This document shows positions 36,798 to 46,537 of a DNA stretch of 64,000 bases, in pieces. A program made the position numbers and the translations under genes. Where the stretch lies: positions 1 to 64,000 of the forward strand of contig CAJTCH010000007.1 of assembly GCA_910574715.1 (NCBI GenBank), read 5' to 3'. Under the pieces are notes generated by a model. It had not been told where the DNA came from. It did no database searches and was given only the letters and a program-made list of their open reading frames with translations. The stretch is from Lachnospiraceae bacterium. Lineage in GTDB: Bacteria > Bacillota > Clostridia > Lachnospirales > Lachnospiraceae. Every line of letters starts with the position of its first letter. Positions within the stretch are counted from its first letter, which is position 1.

Positions 36798-38021
36798 TCA
36801 CGCTCTTGCAAAAACCGTAGTGACAGTGATGATGTCATTATCGATCTCTGCAAAAATTTCGCCGTTCATCTTGCGCATAAGCTGTCTGCAAATGTAAAGT
36901 CCCAGCCCGCTGCCGCGAATGTTTTCCGCATTAACGCCGCGCCAAAAGCTCTCGAAAATATGCGGCAAATCGTCCCTGCTGAGCGTACAACCGCCATTCC
37001 TGAGCGCAATCTGGACGCATTCGTCATCTTCGGGGAAAATCAATTCCACACGTCTGCCGTCACCGTATTTGAGGGCATTTTCCATAATGTTTTGCAGCAC
37101 TTCAACGCTCCTGCTCAAATCCCCTGAAAGCAGACAATTTTTATATTTCCCGACGTTAAAATCTGCTTTGATAAGCGCCAATTTTTCCCTGTAATATCCC
37201 GTGATTTTTTCAATAAGCTCCGAAAGATAAAACTCGCCCATATCCACTTCAAGGCTAAGGAAATCTTCTCTTGAAGCCGTTATGATCTGCGAAACATAGC
37301 CCTCGATCTCGTCCGCTTTTTCGGTGATGCTTTCAGCGATTTTGTGCTGCTTTTCCGTGTCCGGATACAAATTTTTCGACAGTGCCGCCGAGTACAGCTT
37401 TATCGCAGAGAGCGGTGTTTTAATATCGTGAGAGAGCGATAACAGCAGCATTTTCTTTTCTTTCTGCATTTCCAGTTCCCGTTGCTTTTGCTGTTCGATG
37501 TTTTCGCGGAGAACATTGATTCCCCAAAGGAACTTCCCGAAAAATCGGTTTTTCGTTTCTGTTACCGGTGCGGTGAGATTCCCTTTTGAAAACTCGTAAG
37601 GGAGACTGCTCAGGCGTTCAAAGGGCGCAAGAATCGCGTATTTTATATAAAGCATAACTGCGATAAATAAAATCGCTATAACGCCGAGAATGGCATTTAC
37701 AATTCCCATAAAATATGTCTTGTTGGAATAGCCGTTTATATTGTAATCGAAACGGTAAAGTTCTCCGTTTATCTCATAGATCACATAGTCGCTGTCCGTG
37801 CTGTAAAATTTTTCTCCGTATCGCTCAACATTTGTTACATACACACATTCGGAAATGTCGGCAGACCCATTCGTTTCTATTTCATGGACAAGACGGCTTA
37901 TCTCCACCCGATACTGCCTGCTCCCATCGGTCTTTTCGGCAGCAAGAATCATATTCACAACAGTAAAAAATAGGATTATAGCAACTGTAACTGCCGAAAA
38001 AATTCTGTTAAACGCTTTCAT
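36798..38021 (-). CDS. Sensor histidine kinase
   Basis: 407 residues. TM1 (~9-29), an extracellular domain of ~85 residues, TM2 (~118-140), then LLSLSHDIKTPLSAIKLYS (H box, phospho-His), NIMENALKYGDG (N box) and GSGLGLYICRQLM (G2). The medium extracellular domain means it senses directly and is not a short BceS-type sensor. Its start overlaps the response regulator gene by 14 bp. Last gene of the minus-strand operon. Confidence 0.9.
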   Translation of the reverse strand: MKAFNRIFSAVTVAIILFFTVVNMILAAEKTDGSRQYRVEISRLVHEIETNGSADISECVYVTNVERYGEKFYSTDSDYVIYEINGELYRFDYNINGYSNKTYFMGIVNAILGVIAILFIAVMLYIKYAILAPFERLSSLPYEFSKGNLTAPVTETKNRFFGKFLWGINVLRENIEQQKQRELEMQKEKKMLLLSLSHDIKTPLSAIKLYSAALSKNLYPDTEKQHKIAESITEKADEIEGYVSQIITASREDFLSLEVDMGEFYLSELIEKITGYYREKLALIKADFNVGKYKNCLLSGDLSRSVEVLQNIMENALKYGDGRRVELIFPEDDECVQIALRNGGCTLSRDDLPHIFESFWRGVNAENIRGSGLGLYICRQLMRKMNGEIFAEIDNDIITVTTVFARA

Positions 38022-38673
38022 ATTTATAACCCACTCCCCATACAGTCACTATTTTTTTGGGACTTTTTGGGATGTCCTCTATTTTCTGCCGCAGCCATTT
38101 TATGTGTACTGTCAGTGTCTGCTGTTCCGAAAAGCTGTCGCTGCCCCAGACCTGCCCGAAAATGTATTCCTTGCTTAAAGCCCTGCCCATATTCTCCATC
38201 AAAAGCAGGAGCAGTTCAAATTCCTTCGTGGTCATTTCCAGCTCTTTTCCGTTTTTGTAAACGGTGCGGCTCGCCCTATTTATGCGTATATTGCCGTCAG
38301 TAATTTCATCAAGAGCGTACCGCCGCTTAAAAATCCCGCTTATTTTTGCGAGCATGATATCAATATCATAGGGCTTTTCAATGTAGTCGTCCGCACCGAG
38401 ATTCAATCCGTTCAGCTTGTCCTCTTTTTCCGTTTTCGCACTTACAATCAGTACGGGCGTATTGCTTTCTGTACGGATTTTTTCCAGAACATAAAACCCG
38501 TCCCTGCCGGGCAGCATGATATCAAGCACGACAAGCCTTGCGCCGTATCTTTCGTACAGCGGCAAGGCTTCTTCGGCTGTTTGGACCGCCGATACCGTGT
38601 AATTTTCCGCACGGAGAAAATCACACAGCAGATCGGCAAGTTCCTTGTTGTCCTCAACAATGAGAATATCCAT
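38008..38673 (-). CDS. OmpR/PhoB-family response regulator
   Basis: 221 residues. Receiver with phospho-Asp in LVVLDIMLPGRDGF and Lys in YIEKPYDI; C-terminal winged helix (TTKEFELLLLLMENMGRALSKEYIF, VGYKYES). One base separates it from the ATPase stop. It most likely controls this transporter operon in response to the adjacent kinase. Confidence 0.92.
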   Translation of the reverse strand: MDILIVEDNKELADLLCDFLRAENYTVSAVQTAEEALPLYERYGARLVVLDIMLPGRDGFYVLEKIRTESNTPVLIVSAKTEKEDKLNGLNLGADDYIEKPYDIDIMLAKISGIFKRRYALDEITDGNIRINRASRTVYKNGKELEMTTKEFELLLLLMENMGRALSKEYIFGQVWGSDSFSEQQTLTVHIKWLRQKIEDIPKSPKKIVTVWGVGYKYESV

Positions 38674-38674
38674 A

Positions 38675-39433
38675 TTACCACCCTAATTCCAGAAGCCAGT
38701 TATTCAATGCGCGCTCCCTTTCTCTTATCTGTGTGGAACATTCGCTTAAGTCGTACTCTCCCTTTATGTTCCCGTCAACAATGTACATGACCCTTGTACA
38801 TTTTGCCGCGACCTTAACATCGTGGGTAACGAGCATGATTGTTGTTCCCTCAGAATTTAATTTTACAAGCTCTTCCATTACCTCGTCGGAGGAAGTGCGG
38901 TTCAATGCCCCCGTCGGCTCGTCGGCAAAGATCATTTTCGGGTTGTTTATCATACTGCGGCAAATGCACGCCCGCTGGAGCTGACCGCCCGAAACCTCAT
39001 TGATGTCGTTGTCGGCAATGTCGATAATGCCGAGCCTGCGCATGAAATCTTGGCCGCGCCGCGCCGTTTTCCTGCGGGGTTCACGCTGCTTTTTGGATTG
39101 CGTTGCAGGAAGTATGATATTATCCAATATGGTGAGGTTTTTCAGCATATACATTTGCTGAAAGATAAAACCCATTTCGTCAAGGCGCAGGGCTGCAAGT
39201 TCTTTTTCTCCTATCCCTGCGATATTTTTCCCACAGAAACTCACTTCTCCTGCGGTAAAATTATCCATGCCCGAAACTGCGTACAGCAGCGTGGATTTTC
39301 CAGAACCTGACGGACCCATAACGGCGACCATTTCTCCCTCGCCAATCGTGAAATTTACATTTTTCAATACGTTGTTCTGCCGCTTGTTTACGATATACGT
39401 TTTGCAGAGGTCTTTTACTTCGAGAATATTCAT
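38675..39433 (-). CDS. ABC transporter ATPase (LolD/BceA-type)
   Basis: 252 residues. Walker A GPSGSGKSTLL, Q-loop GFIFQQMY, signature NEVSGGQLQRACICR, Walker B MIFADEPTGAL, H-loop LVTHD. The signature has Cys-rich ACICR where ARAL is usual. It pairs with the FtsX-type permease 18 bp upstream. The family exports or removes peptides or lipoproteins; the substrate is unknown. Confidence 0.92.
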   Translation of the reverse strand: MNILEVKDLCKTYIVNKRQNNVLKNVNFTIGEGEMVAVMGPSGSGKSTLLYAVSGMDNFTAGEVSFCGKNIAGIGEKELAALRLDEMGFIFQQMYMLKNLTILDNIILPATQSKKQREPRRKTARRGQDFMRRLGIIDIADNDINEVSGGQLQRACICRSMINNPKMIFADEPTGALNRTSSDEVMEELVKLNSEGTTIMLVTHDVKVAAKCTRVMYIVDGNIKGEYDLSECSTQIRERERALNNWLLELGW

Positions 39434-39451
39434 AATAGATTCTTCCTTTCA

Positions 39452-41839
39452 TTATTCAATGCTTGCTGTATCGGAGGATTTGATTTTTCTTGTGTACAAG
39501 GAGGTCAAAAACGCGCTTACGGCTGTGGCGGTAAGGACGATAACGGGGAATACTGCGTATATCTCCACAGGGTTTTGCATATATTCTACGCCCATTTCAA
39601 GCCCCATCGTCCTGAAAATAGGATCGAAGCAAAGCTTTGTAATGGGCATACCCAAAAGCTCCGCAAGAAGTACAGCCGCCGTCACCGCAATGAAAAATCT
39701 TAACGTGTGCTGTCCGTATATTTTTGCGTTCCTGATGCCTATGGCTTTCATAAGGGCGATTTCCGCCTGCTCCTTTGCGATAAAGGAACGCTCCACAAGC
39801 ACGGTTATAAGCGCGGCTAATATTACCGTAAGGACGGCGGACATTTTTTTCACCGCGTCTATGGCGTCGCCGACTCCGGTGGTGTCCTTTACGTCTTCGC
39901 CCGCTGTTTTAACGCTTGAAAACTTAGGGTAAAGCTCCTTGATCTTTTCAATTCTGCGTAATACTTCCTCATCGTCGGGGTCGTCGGTAAATTTTATCTG
40001 CGTACTGGGAGAGCCGCTTGCTGCGATATAGTTGATATCGCAGTCGGTATGAACCCTTGCGGATATGCCCTGGTTGACCATTGCCTGATACAGAGCGGTT
40101 ATGATGAACTCCGCTGTTTCGCCCGTCGGGTAGGACACAGTAACGGTATCGCCTATCTCCGCCTTAAGCTGTTTTGCCAAAAGGGTTGTCACTGCAATTT
40201 CGTCGCTGTTTTGGGGAGGAGTACCCTCTAAGTATTCATACATATCCATTGTTGTTCCCGTACCCTGAAGTATAGCTGTCTTGCTTTCATATTCGCCGTA
40301 GCTTATCGTCGTATAAATAAAATACTCCGTCATACATTCCGCGGGCATACCGTTTTCCGCAAGGGTCTGCTCCATGTCCGCAAGATATTTTTCAACCTTT
40401 TCATGTCCGTCCTCGGCCATAAACTTCATAGCCTCATCGCCGATGTCCGTAACGGCGTGGCAGTCCGCCTGCCCAAAATATTTCAGCAGCTTTCCGCTTT
40501 TAAGAGATGCCGTGGCATTGGAAAGCATTATCAGCAGCGACATACACAGAAAAAACGTAAAGGTAATGACAGCGTAGCGTTTGGGACTGCTTACAATATC
40601 GTTTGCGGCAAGAAAAACCGTCGTGCCAAGCCGCGATCTTCCAAGGCTCATAACGCCCTTTTTGCAGAAGCGTTCCCCCGTCTGCCCATTCCTTACAGCG
40701 TCGATCGGGGACATTTTGCTCACCCTGCCCGTGCAGCTGAGACAGAACAGGAGAATCACAGCTGCTGTCAGAACCGCGCAGGCAATGTTTACAAATCCGT
40801 TATTGCTGCTGTCTATTATAATAGACTCCGAGGAATAATTTATAAGCATTTTCCCGAACGGGTAGCTGAGTATCAAGCCGAGTGCTGCGCCGACAGCGGA
40901 AATAGCGAAGTATTTTGTAAGGTACAGCCCCCGAATTTTTATGTTCCGTATGCCTATGGCTTTCATAACGCCTATCTCGCGGAATTCTTCAGAGAGGGTA
41001 AAGGCTATGGTGAACCGCAGTACCGCAAAGGATATGATGATAAGAATAAGGCTCACCGCAAGGATAAGACCCATGATTATCATGTTAAAAATATAGGCTT
41101 GACCCAGTGTATCCGCGCCACTCGCAAAGGTAAAGCTGTCAGATATATCCGCTATCTGGGACAGGGTCTTGTCAAGATTGGCGGTGTGTATGTATAAGCA
41201 TTTCCCGCCGTACATATTTTTCATCGTTTCGTCGGACATATATTCGTCAAATTCCTCGCCGTTCATGATAAACCTTTTAATGCCTATCAATTCCGTGCCG
41301 CAGACAGCGTCCTTGAAACTGCCCGCAAAGGTAAATTCGTGGCTTACGCCCTCTATTTCGACAGTAATTTTGTCGCCGACCTTAAGTCCCATGTTTTTCA
41401 CCGTGAAATGGGAGACATAGATTTTTCCTTTCGGTACACTTTTAAGAATACTTCCGTCGTCCAGAAAATAATTTATCCCCATATTTCTGTCGCTCTGTAA
41501 TACTAATTTCTGATTGAGATTGGAAGCGTTAAGCGGTTCGCCGACCCGCGTAATATTTGACTGGGACATCGAGACAAACTCCTCAATACGGAACTCATCT
41601 ATCGCGGAGGCGTCTTCAAGCGTCCCGCAAATGTCCTTGTCTGAGGATTTGTTTTCGCTCATCGCCCAGTAATCGGGTACGTCCGCCATCTCAAAATAGC
41701 TGTCCAGCGCAGTCGTCACAGTGATGATGTTGCTCACGCCGGAGGACATGAACATCGACGCGAGTATAATAAATACCAGCAATATCACATTCATTGCCCT
41801 TTTGCGCTTAAGGTCTTTTTTCAGTATTTGTAAATACAT
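39452..41839 (-). CDS. FtsX-family ABC permease
   Basis: 795 residues, ATG 41839 fixed by AAAGGAGCAATAGAA. One TM at residues ~18-38, a large extracellular region, three TMs (~250-400, with IGVMKAIGIRNIKIRG), TM ~460-480, a second extracellular region and three final TMs with ALMKAIGIRNAKIYG. The repeated MKAIGIRN motif marks the duplicated FtsX halves. First gene of a permease-ATPase-regulator-kinase operon. Confidence 0.9.
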   Translation of the reverse strand: MYLQILKKDLKRKRAMNVILLVFIILASMFMSSGVSNIITVTTALDSYFEMADVPDYWAMSENKSSDKDICGTLEDASAIDEFRIEEFVSMSQSNITRVGEPLNASNLNQKLVLQSDRNMGINYFLDDGSILKSVPKGKIYVSHFTVKNMGLKVGDKITVEIEGVSHEFTFAGSFKDAVCGTELIGIKRFIMNGEEFDEYMSDETMKNMYGGKCLYIHTANLDKTLSQIADISDSFTFASGADTLGQAYIFNMIIMGLILAVSLILIIISFAVLRFTIAFTLSEEFREIGVMKAIGIRNIKIRGLYLTKYFAISAVGAALGLILSYPFGKMLINYSSESIIIDSSNNGFVNIACAVLTAAVILLFCLSCTGRVSKMSPIDAVRNGQTGERFCKKGVMSLGRSRLGTTVFLAANDIVSSPKRYAVITFTFFLCMSLLIMLSNATASLKSGKLLKYFGQADCHAVTDIGDEAMKFMAEDGHEKVEKYLADMEQTLAENGMPAECMTEYFIYTTISYGEYESKTAILQGTGTTMDMYEYLEGTPPQNSDEIAVTTLLAKQLKAEIGDTVTVSYPTGETAEFIITALYQAMVNQGISARVHTDCDINYIAASGSPSTQIKFTDDPDDEEVLRRIEKIKELYPKFSSVKTAGEDVKDTTGVGDAIDAVKKMSAVLTVILAALITVLVERSFIAKEQAEIALMKAIGIRNAKIYGQHTLRFFIAVTAAVLLAELLGMPITKLCFDPIFRTMGLEMGVEYMQNPVEIYAVFPVIVLTATAVSAFLTSLYTRKIKSSDTASIE

Positions 41840-42141
41840 TTCTATTGCTCCTTTCGCTTTGTGATTCGATTGTAGCATAGAAGTTATTAAATAATCCTTA
41901 AATCGGTTTGCGGAAATCAAATTTATATCGTGATAACGAAAATTATCTGTGTGCTTTTATGAAACCGAGAATCAGAGGTGTGGCAAGCGAAAAGCAAAAG
42001 CGTTGGCAAGCAATGAGCCCTTTCTTCAAACTGTATCAGTATATAATTGTACGCGGACAGCCGAATAATAGCAAGTGCCTAATTATGAATTATTTTGGCT
42101 AACTGATAGAATTATGTAGACATATTCAAGGGTGCTTTTTC

Positions 42142-42303
42142 ATACTTGTTTTGGGCATCTGGTCAAAGCTAACGGATAATGCAATCATGTGGTTTATTGT
42201 TGAACATTTCGAAACCAGCATGGGGATAGCATTTGTTTCAACAATTTTACTTTTTGCTTTATCTTATGCGCTATCTACTACCTTCTTCAAAAGGAAATAC
42301 GTC
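42142..42303 (+). pseudogene. Membrane protein C-terminal remnant
   Basis: An open frame without start encodes ILVLGIWSKLTDNAIMWFIVEHFETSMGIAF, a hydrophobic helix, and ends TTFFKRKYV. The hydrophobic segment plus basic end suggests the last TM of a transporter. The family is not recognised and the upstream part is missing. Confidence 0.35.
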
Positions 42304-42908
42304 TAAATAGGATAGCAAAAAGTGCTGCCGCCCTGTTATCTCTGCCGGAGAGGAACCGGGAAATGAAAGAAAAAGGTGCTTCTGTGCATGTTATAGGCAG
42401 TTCCAGAGAATGATCAGTCACGGAGGTAAGAGTTTCTATTCTCTTCGCATATTTTGAAGAAATCTGATCCAGATATACCGGATGAACAGCACCTTGTTCT
42501 GCTGCTTTCCGTAAGCGTCGCCCTCCCTTCCAGTATTTCCGCTCAAAGACGGATTATGTAAACGGAGGGTCACAGTCCCTCCGGAGAGGGCAGTACTCAG
42601 CCTTTGTGTTGGTTGCTTTAGCCTCGGATACGCCATCGGGCGTAACGATAATCATAAGACACAGAAATAGCCGCCCCGGTCTCGCAAACTTAGGCGGCTA
42701 TTCTATAGCTTAATTTTTGTTGAGCCAGCCGTCTTCCGGCGGCACTCTTTTCTGATTCCAATATAGCATAAACTGTTACTGATTTCAAGTTAATAGGCTT
42801 TTAGAAAGTGTTGGTAAATGTGCTGAAATTGAAAAAAATTCCACCTGTACTCGTTTTTATAGAGGCTACAAAATTTTCGCATATAGGTATACCCGCGGGG
42901 CGCTTCAC
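42304..42908. other. Noncoding stretch with a terminator-like hairpin
   Basis: No gene that I can support. A short minus-strand frame (42554-42655, 33 residues) lacks a ribosome site. The hairpin at 42667-42706 is the only clear structure. Confidence 0.5.
42667..42706 (+). terminator. Bidirectional terminator-like hairpin
   Basis: AATAGCCGCC pairs with GGCGGCTATT around a 17-nt loop, with A/T-rich flanks on both sides. It could end transcription from either direction. Confidence 0.65.
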
Positions 42909-43808
42909 TTACAGATGATGAACGCTTTTTCTATACCGCTGTAACTCTTCTTCGCTGACATTTCCTATGATTTCATCAAGAAATGCCAGCAGCTTTTTCT
43001 TGTCTTTCGGCAATTTCCCATGAAACTGGTACGCATTGGAAGCTCCCATTGCCGCAAAGATGGTAGGTATCCGCAAATTTTCAATGAGTGTCCGTAGCTC
43101 TTTGTATTTTTCAAGTTCGCCCTCATCATGCCAGTTTCCATGCTGTATTTCCGTATAAAGCTCTGAATTGGGATAAATCGTAAGCATATTTGCTCCGATG
43201 AGCGTAGGGTGTATCTGGTTGCATATATCAGCCGTCAATTTTGCGCCGATTTCTCCACGACCTGCTCCAGAAATACTTACCAAGTAAAAGAAACTGTAAT
43301 GAATGCCTGCTGCATCTAATCTCTGGCATTGCTCTATGATGTCAGCAGAGGTATATCCCTTATTCATAAACCGCAGGGCTTCATCATCGCCCGTTTCTAT
43401 TCCTATTGTCAGACCGTCATATCCCATAGACCGCAGTTTGGTAAGTTCTTCATTGGTTTTCGTGGTAACATCAGTAATCCTTGCAAACGAACCGATAGAC
43501 TTTACGGATGGGATATACTTGTGGATTAGCTCTGCAATCGCAGTTAATTTGTCATAAGACAAAACAAAAGGGTTAGCTCCCGTCAAAAACACTCGGTCAA
43601 TACGCTCGTTGTTCCAACCTTTCGTTGCTCTTTTAACCTCCTGTAAATCATTCTCAATATCCTCCAGAGGGGACATTCTGAATTTGAACGGCAAGTCATT
43701 ATATAAAGTACAAAACTTGCATTTATGATGCGTACAGCCTGCCGTTACTTCTAACAAAATTGATGCCGCTTCATACGGCGGTCGCCAAATCGTTCCTGTG
43801 TAGTGCAT
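42909..43808 (-). CDS. Radical SAM protein
   Basis: 299 residues. ATG 43808 is chosen because AAAGGAG lies 8 bp upstream; GTG 43814 is too close. EVTAGCTHHKCKFCTLY has cysteines spaced CX4CX2C, a variant of the usual CX3CX2C cluster. FLTGANPFVLS, GYDGLTIGIETGDDEALRFMNKGY and YPNSELY fit the TIM-barrel core of B12-independent radical SAM enzymes. The substrate is unknown. It is divergent from an HxlR regulator, which may control it. Confidence 0.88.
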   Translation of the reverse strand: MHYTGTIWRPPYEAASILLEVTAGCTHHKCKFCTLYNDLPFKFRMSPLEDIENDLQEVKRATKGWNNERIDRVFLTGANPFVLSYDKLTAIAELIHKYIPSVKSIGSFARITDVTTKTNEELTKLRSMGYDGLTIGIETGDDEALRFMNKGYTSADIIEQCQRLDAAGIHYSFFYLVSISGAGRGEIGAKLTADICNQIHPTLIGANMLTIYPNSELYTEIQHGNWHDEGELEKYKELRTLIENLRIPTIFAAMGASNAYQFHGKLPKDKKKLLAFLDEIIGNVSEEELQRYRKSVHHL

Positions 43809-44010
43809 AAACACATCTCCTTTCCTTATTCCTGCGCTGCTTTTTGTGTATAAAAGGTATGCCCGCAGGGTGTTTTCTGTAGTTTATACTAATTATACTT
43901 GTGAACAATGATTTTACAAGTACTGTACTTTTTTGTAGTACATAATTTGTGAATGTACATTGGTTTTTCGGAAAAGGTGTGTTATACTGTCTTTGAAAGG
44001 AGTGGCAGGA

Positions 44011-44340
44011 ATGAAAAAAAGTACATTGGCTGTTGAACGCTGCAAAACAATTTCTACCATACAAAAAATCTTAGGCGGTAAATGGAAAATCGAAATTATC
44101 TATTACATCGCCTTTCGGGATATACACCGCTTTGGAGAGCTTCGCAGGCATATCGGCGACATTACGGAATCAAGCCTGACAAAGCAGCTTCGGGAACTGG
44201 AAGCGGACGGTTTCATTACCCGTTATGACTACAAAGAAATCCCTCCCCGTGTGGAGTATAACCTTACTGACTTAGGCAAAAGCTTCATTCCTGTTTTTGA
44301 ACACATGAAACAATGGGGAGATGAAAACCTCAGCGAGTAA
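44011..44340 (+). CDS. HxlR-family transcriptional regulator
   Basis: 109 residues, ATG after AAAGGAGTGGCAGGA. ERCKTISTIQKILGGKWKIEIIYYI starts the winged helix, and FGELRRHIGDITESSLTKQLRELEADGFITR is the HxlR signature. Cys11 in VERCKT is at the position used for thiol/electrophile sensing in HypR-type members. The 202-bp gap to the divergent radical SAM gene should hold both promoters. Confidence 0.9.
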   Translation: MKKSTLAVERCKTISTIQKILGGKWKIEIIYYIAFRDIHRFGELRRHIGDITESSLTKQLRELEADGFITRYDYKEIPPRVEYNLTDLGKSFIPVFEHMKQWGDENLSE

Positions 44341-44541
44341 GAAAAATATCCTAAGGGATATTTATTTTCTTTTTCCAAAGTTGCAATCTATACTATTTTG
44401 TGTATGATAAAAAATAACAGAAGTCTTGCATTGAAGTAAGGAGCGGGGTAGAATAAGTGTATTGTGACATCCGCATGGTGCGGATGCGACCGTATAATGT
44501 ACAGTTTAGATAATCGCAATGAAGAAAGAAGAGGTGGCTGG

Positions 44542-45252
44542 ATGTTAAGGAAGATCAGTGCAGAAGAATTGGAGAGGATCATTTCTGAGAGAAAAGAGGG
44601 AGAGCCGCTTGATCTGTCGGGCTGTCTTTTTGAGGATCTGGATCTGTCAGGATGGGATCTGCGGCAAATTAATTTTGATAAAAGTGATTTCCGGAATGTA
44701 AGGCTTAACGGAGCGGATCTGTCGGGCTGTTCTGCGTCGAATGCATTTTTTCAAGGCTCAAGCCTTAGGGGGACGATTCTGCAAGATGCTTTTTTGCATT
44801 CGGCAGATTTCAGATATTGCGATATGACCGGTGCTGATATATCCGGTGCTGATATCTTTGCGGCGGCGCTTCATGGAGCGGCGCTTAGGGGAGTAACCGC
44901 GGATGAGCGTACGAAGTTCTATGAGCCGCGGTGTCCGATGAGCGGTGCGTTTATCGGGTGGAAGGTGTGCTTCGGGAGGCGAATCGTACAGTTGCTGATA
45001 CCTGCTGATGCGCGGCGGCTGCAGGGGACTACATATGAGATACGGGTGGATAAGGCGAAGGTGCTCTCGATAAGAACCGGGGATTATTCCCAGAGTTTTA
45101 CGGAAGCCCATTCCTATGTGGATGAGAATTTCTGGTATCGGACGGGAGAGTGGGTGAGGGCCGAAAGCTATGAGACGGATCGTTTTACAGAATCCGGGGG
45201 CGGAATCCATATCTGGATGGACCGGGAAGCCGCGATTGCGTATCTGGGGTGA
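44542..45252 (+). CDS. Pentapeptide-repeat protein with C-terminal DUF5758-like domain
   Basis: 236 residues after GAGGTGGCTG. Residues ~25-125 have A(D/N)LxG-type repeats (LDLSGWDLRQINFDKSDFRN, ADISGADIFAAAL) that form a right-handed quadrilateral helix. Residues ~140-236 with GWKVC, VLSIRTGDYSQSFTEAHSYV and GGGIHIWMDREAA match the DUF5758 domain often joined to such repeats in phages and gut Firmicutes. The biochemical role is unknown. Confidence 0.82.
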   Translation: MLRKISAEELERIISERKEGEPLDLSGCLFEDLDLSGWDLRQINFDKSDFRNVRLNGADLSGCSASNAFFQGSSLRGTILQDAFLHSADFRYCDMTGADISGADIFAAALHGAALRGVTADERTKFYEPRCPMSGAFIGWKVCFGRRIVQLLIPADARRLQGTTYEIRVDKAKVLSIRTGDYSQSFTEAHSYVDENFWYRTGEWVRAESYETDRFTESGGGIHIWMDREAAIAYLG

Positions 45253-45342
45253 TAACGAATGGAGAAAATATGACAGGCTAAGGAGTGTGAAAAAGCGATG
45301 GTGAATCTTGAAGTGCTCCGTGAAGAAGAGAAGCTGGCGTTT

Positions 45343-45393
45343 GGCAGCAGGGAAATGATATTTGTACTCATATATAATCATTTCCCTGCTGCC
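45343..45393. terminator. Bidirectional terminator
   Basis: GGCAGCAGGGAAATGAT pairs perfectly over 17 bp with ATCATTTCCCTGCTGCC. It lies between the convergent pentapeptide and decarboxylase genes and serves both. Confidence 0.85.
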
Positions 45394-45406
45394 TTCTGAC
45401 TTATGC

Positions 45407-46480
45407 CTATATCCGTCCGGTCTCCATGAATGCGGTCCGGTCATACCGTCCGGTCAGCAGATACGGCACGATTTCTTCTGCGTCTAACTTCTCTACCAGA
45501 TTCAGCTTATGCACCAGCAGACTGTTCCTGGAATACGCGCCGCCCACAATAGTGTTGATCGGCAGTTCTGCCCACGGGTCGTCCAGAGAAGAATTCAGTG
45601 TCAGAGAGGCTGTGCCAGGCTCCCAGGACTGGTAGTTATATTCACATAGATTCTGCAGTAGGGCCCCGTTGACGAAATGGGAAACTCCATTTTCGTCAGG
45701 CATCCGGTCGAAATGGAAGTAGAAGCCGCCGCCAAATACCTGCTTTCCGTTTCCGGGATTCTGGTATAGGGCATGGGTGAGCGGACTGTTATACTGCCCT
45801 AATTCCATATGGATGTCAACCAACTGGGTTCCGCGGCGGGTAACGCCTGCTGTTACTGTATTATCATTTCTGCGGATTACAAATTCTGCTCCCAGTTTCT
45901 TTGGGATGGAGCCGTTGTCGCGTCCGCATTGGACAGCCATCTCAGCGCCCGGTCCGCCAAGAACCAATCCCACCGGATATAATCCAAGAGATTTCCCATA
46001 GGTTGCGTATACGCCCAGGATTGCCTCATAATAATCGTCTGCGAAGGTCGGTTTGTGTATATGGCAGACAGAGAGAGTAACAACCGGCATGGAGAACGGT
46101 TTCAACGGCGGAGGCAATATCCGGGCAATCGCCTGCGGATCTGTCAGATAAGCCAGATACAAGCCTTCCTGTTCATCCATAAGAGAGACTTTGCCGAAGT
46201 TGGAGATATCGGACTTGGGTGTATAGAATGCGGTCTCTTTCTTCTTCTCGGTAAAGAGCGCACGGGCTGCTTCATAGCCGCTCCTGGTGGCCGGGGCGAT
46301 GGTGCCGTCCTTGACTGCGCTTCCTACCGCAACCGCCGGAATACCCTTTGCATTCAGCTCATCAACCAGGGACGTATCCGGACGATATCCCATAGACAGA
46401 ATTACTGCGTCGGCAAGAATCGTAACTTCTGTATGATCCGCCTGTTTTTCTAATATCACGGAATCTTCCCGGCGGCTGCA
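45407..46480 (-). pseudogene. Oxidoreductase-acetoacetate decarboxylase fusion, N-terminus deleted
   Basis: The first ~100 residues end an FAD/NAD-binding region of old-yellow-enzyme/dienoyl-CoA-reductase type (LADAVILSMGYRPDTSLV, VGSAVKDGTIAPATRSGYEAARALF). The remaining ~250 residues are an acetoacetate decarboxylase-family domain (LAYLTDPQAIARILPPPLKP, GVYATYGKSLGLYPVGLVLG) with the Schiff-base lysine region SIPKKLG. The OYE barrel and start are missing. The upstream boundary near 46480-46500 is the start of a divergent PucR-like gene. The decarboxylase domain could still fold if expressed. Confidence 0.75.
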
Positions 46481-46537
46481 CCTCTTTGGACCGGGAATAC
46501 AAGCCTTGCCCTGGTAGACGCCAAAGAACTTTTTCAG

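Noticed and set aside
40403..41197. 264-residue plus-strand frame inside the FtsX permease gene
   Set aside because: Fully opposite a well-supported permease gene, no start signal, basic low-complexity content.
42436..42636. Minus-strand 66-residue frame near the AATAGCCGCC hairpin
   Set aside because: No ribosome site and no recognisable domain; likely noncoding remnant.
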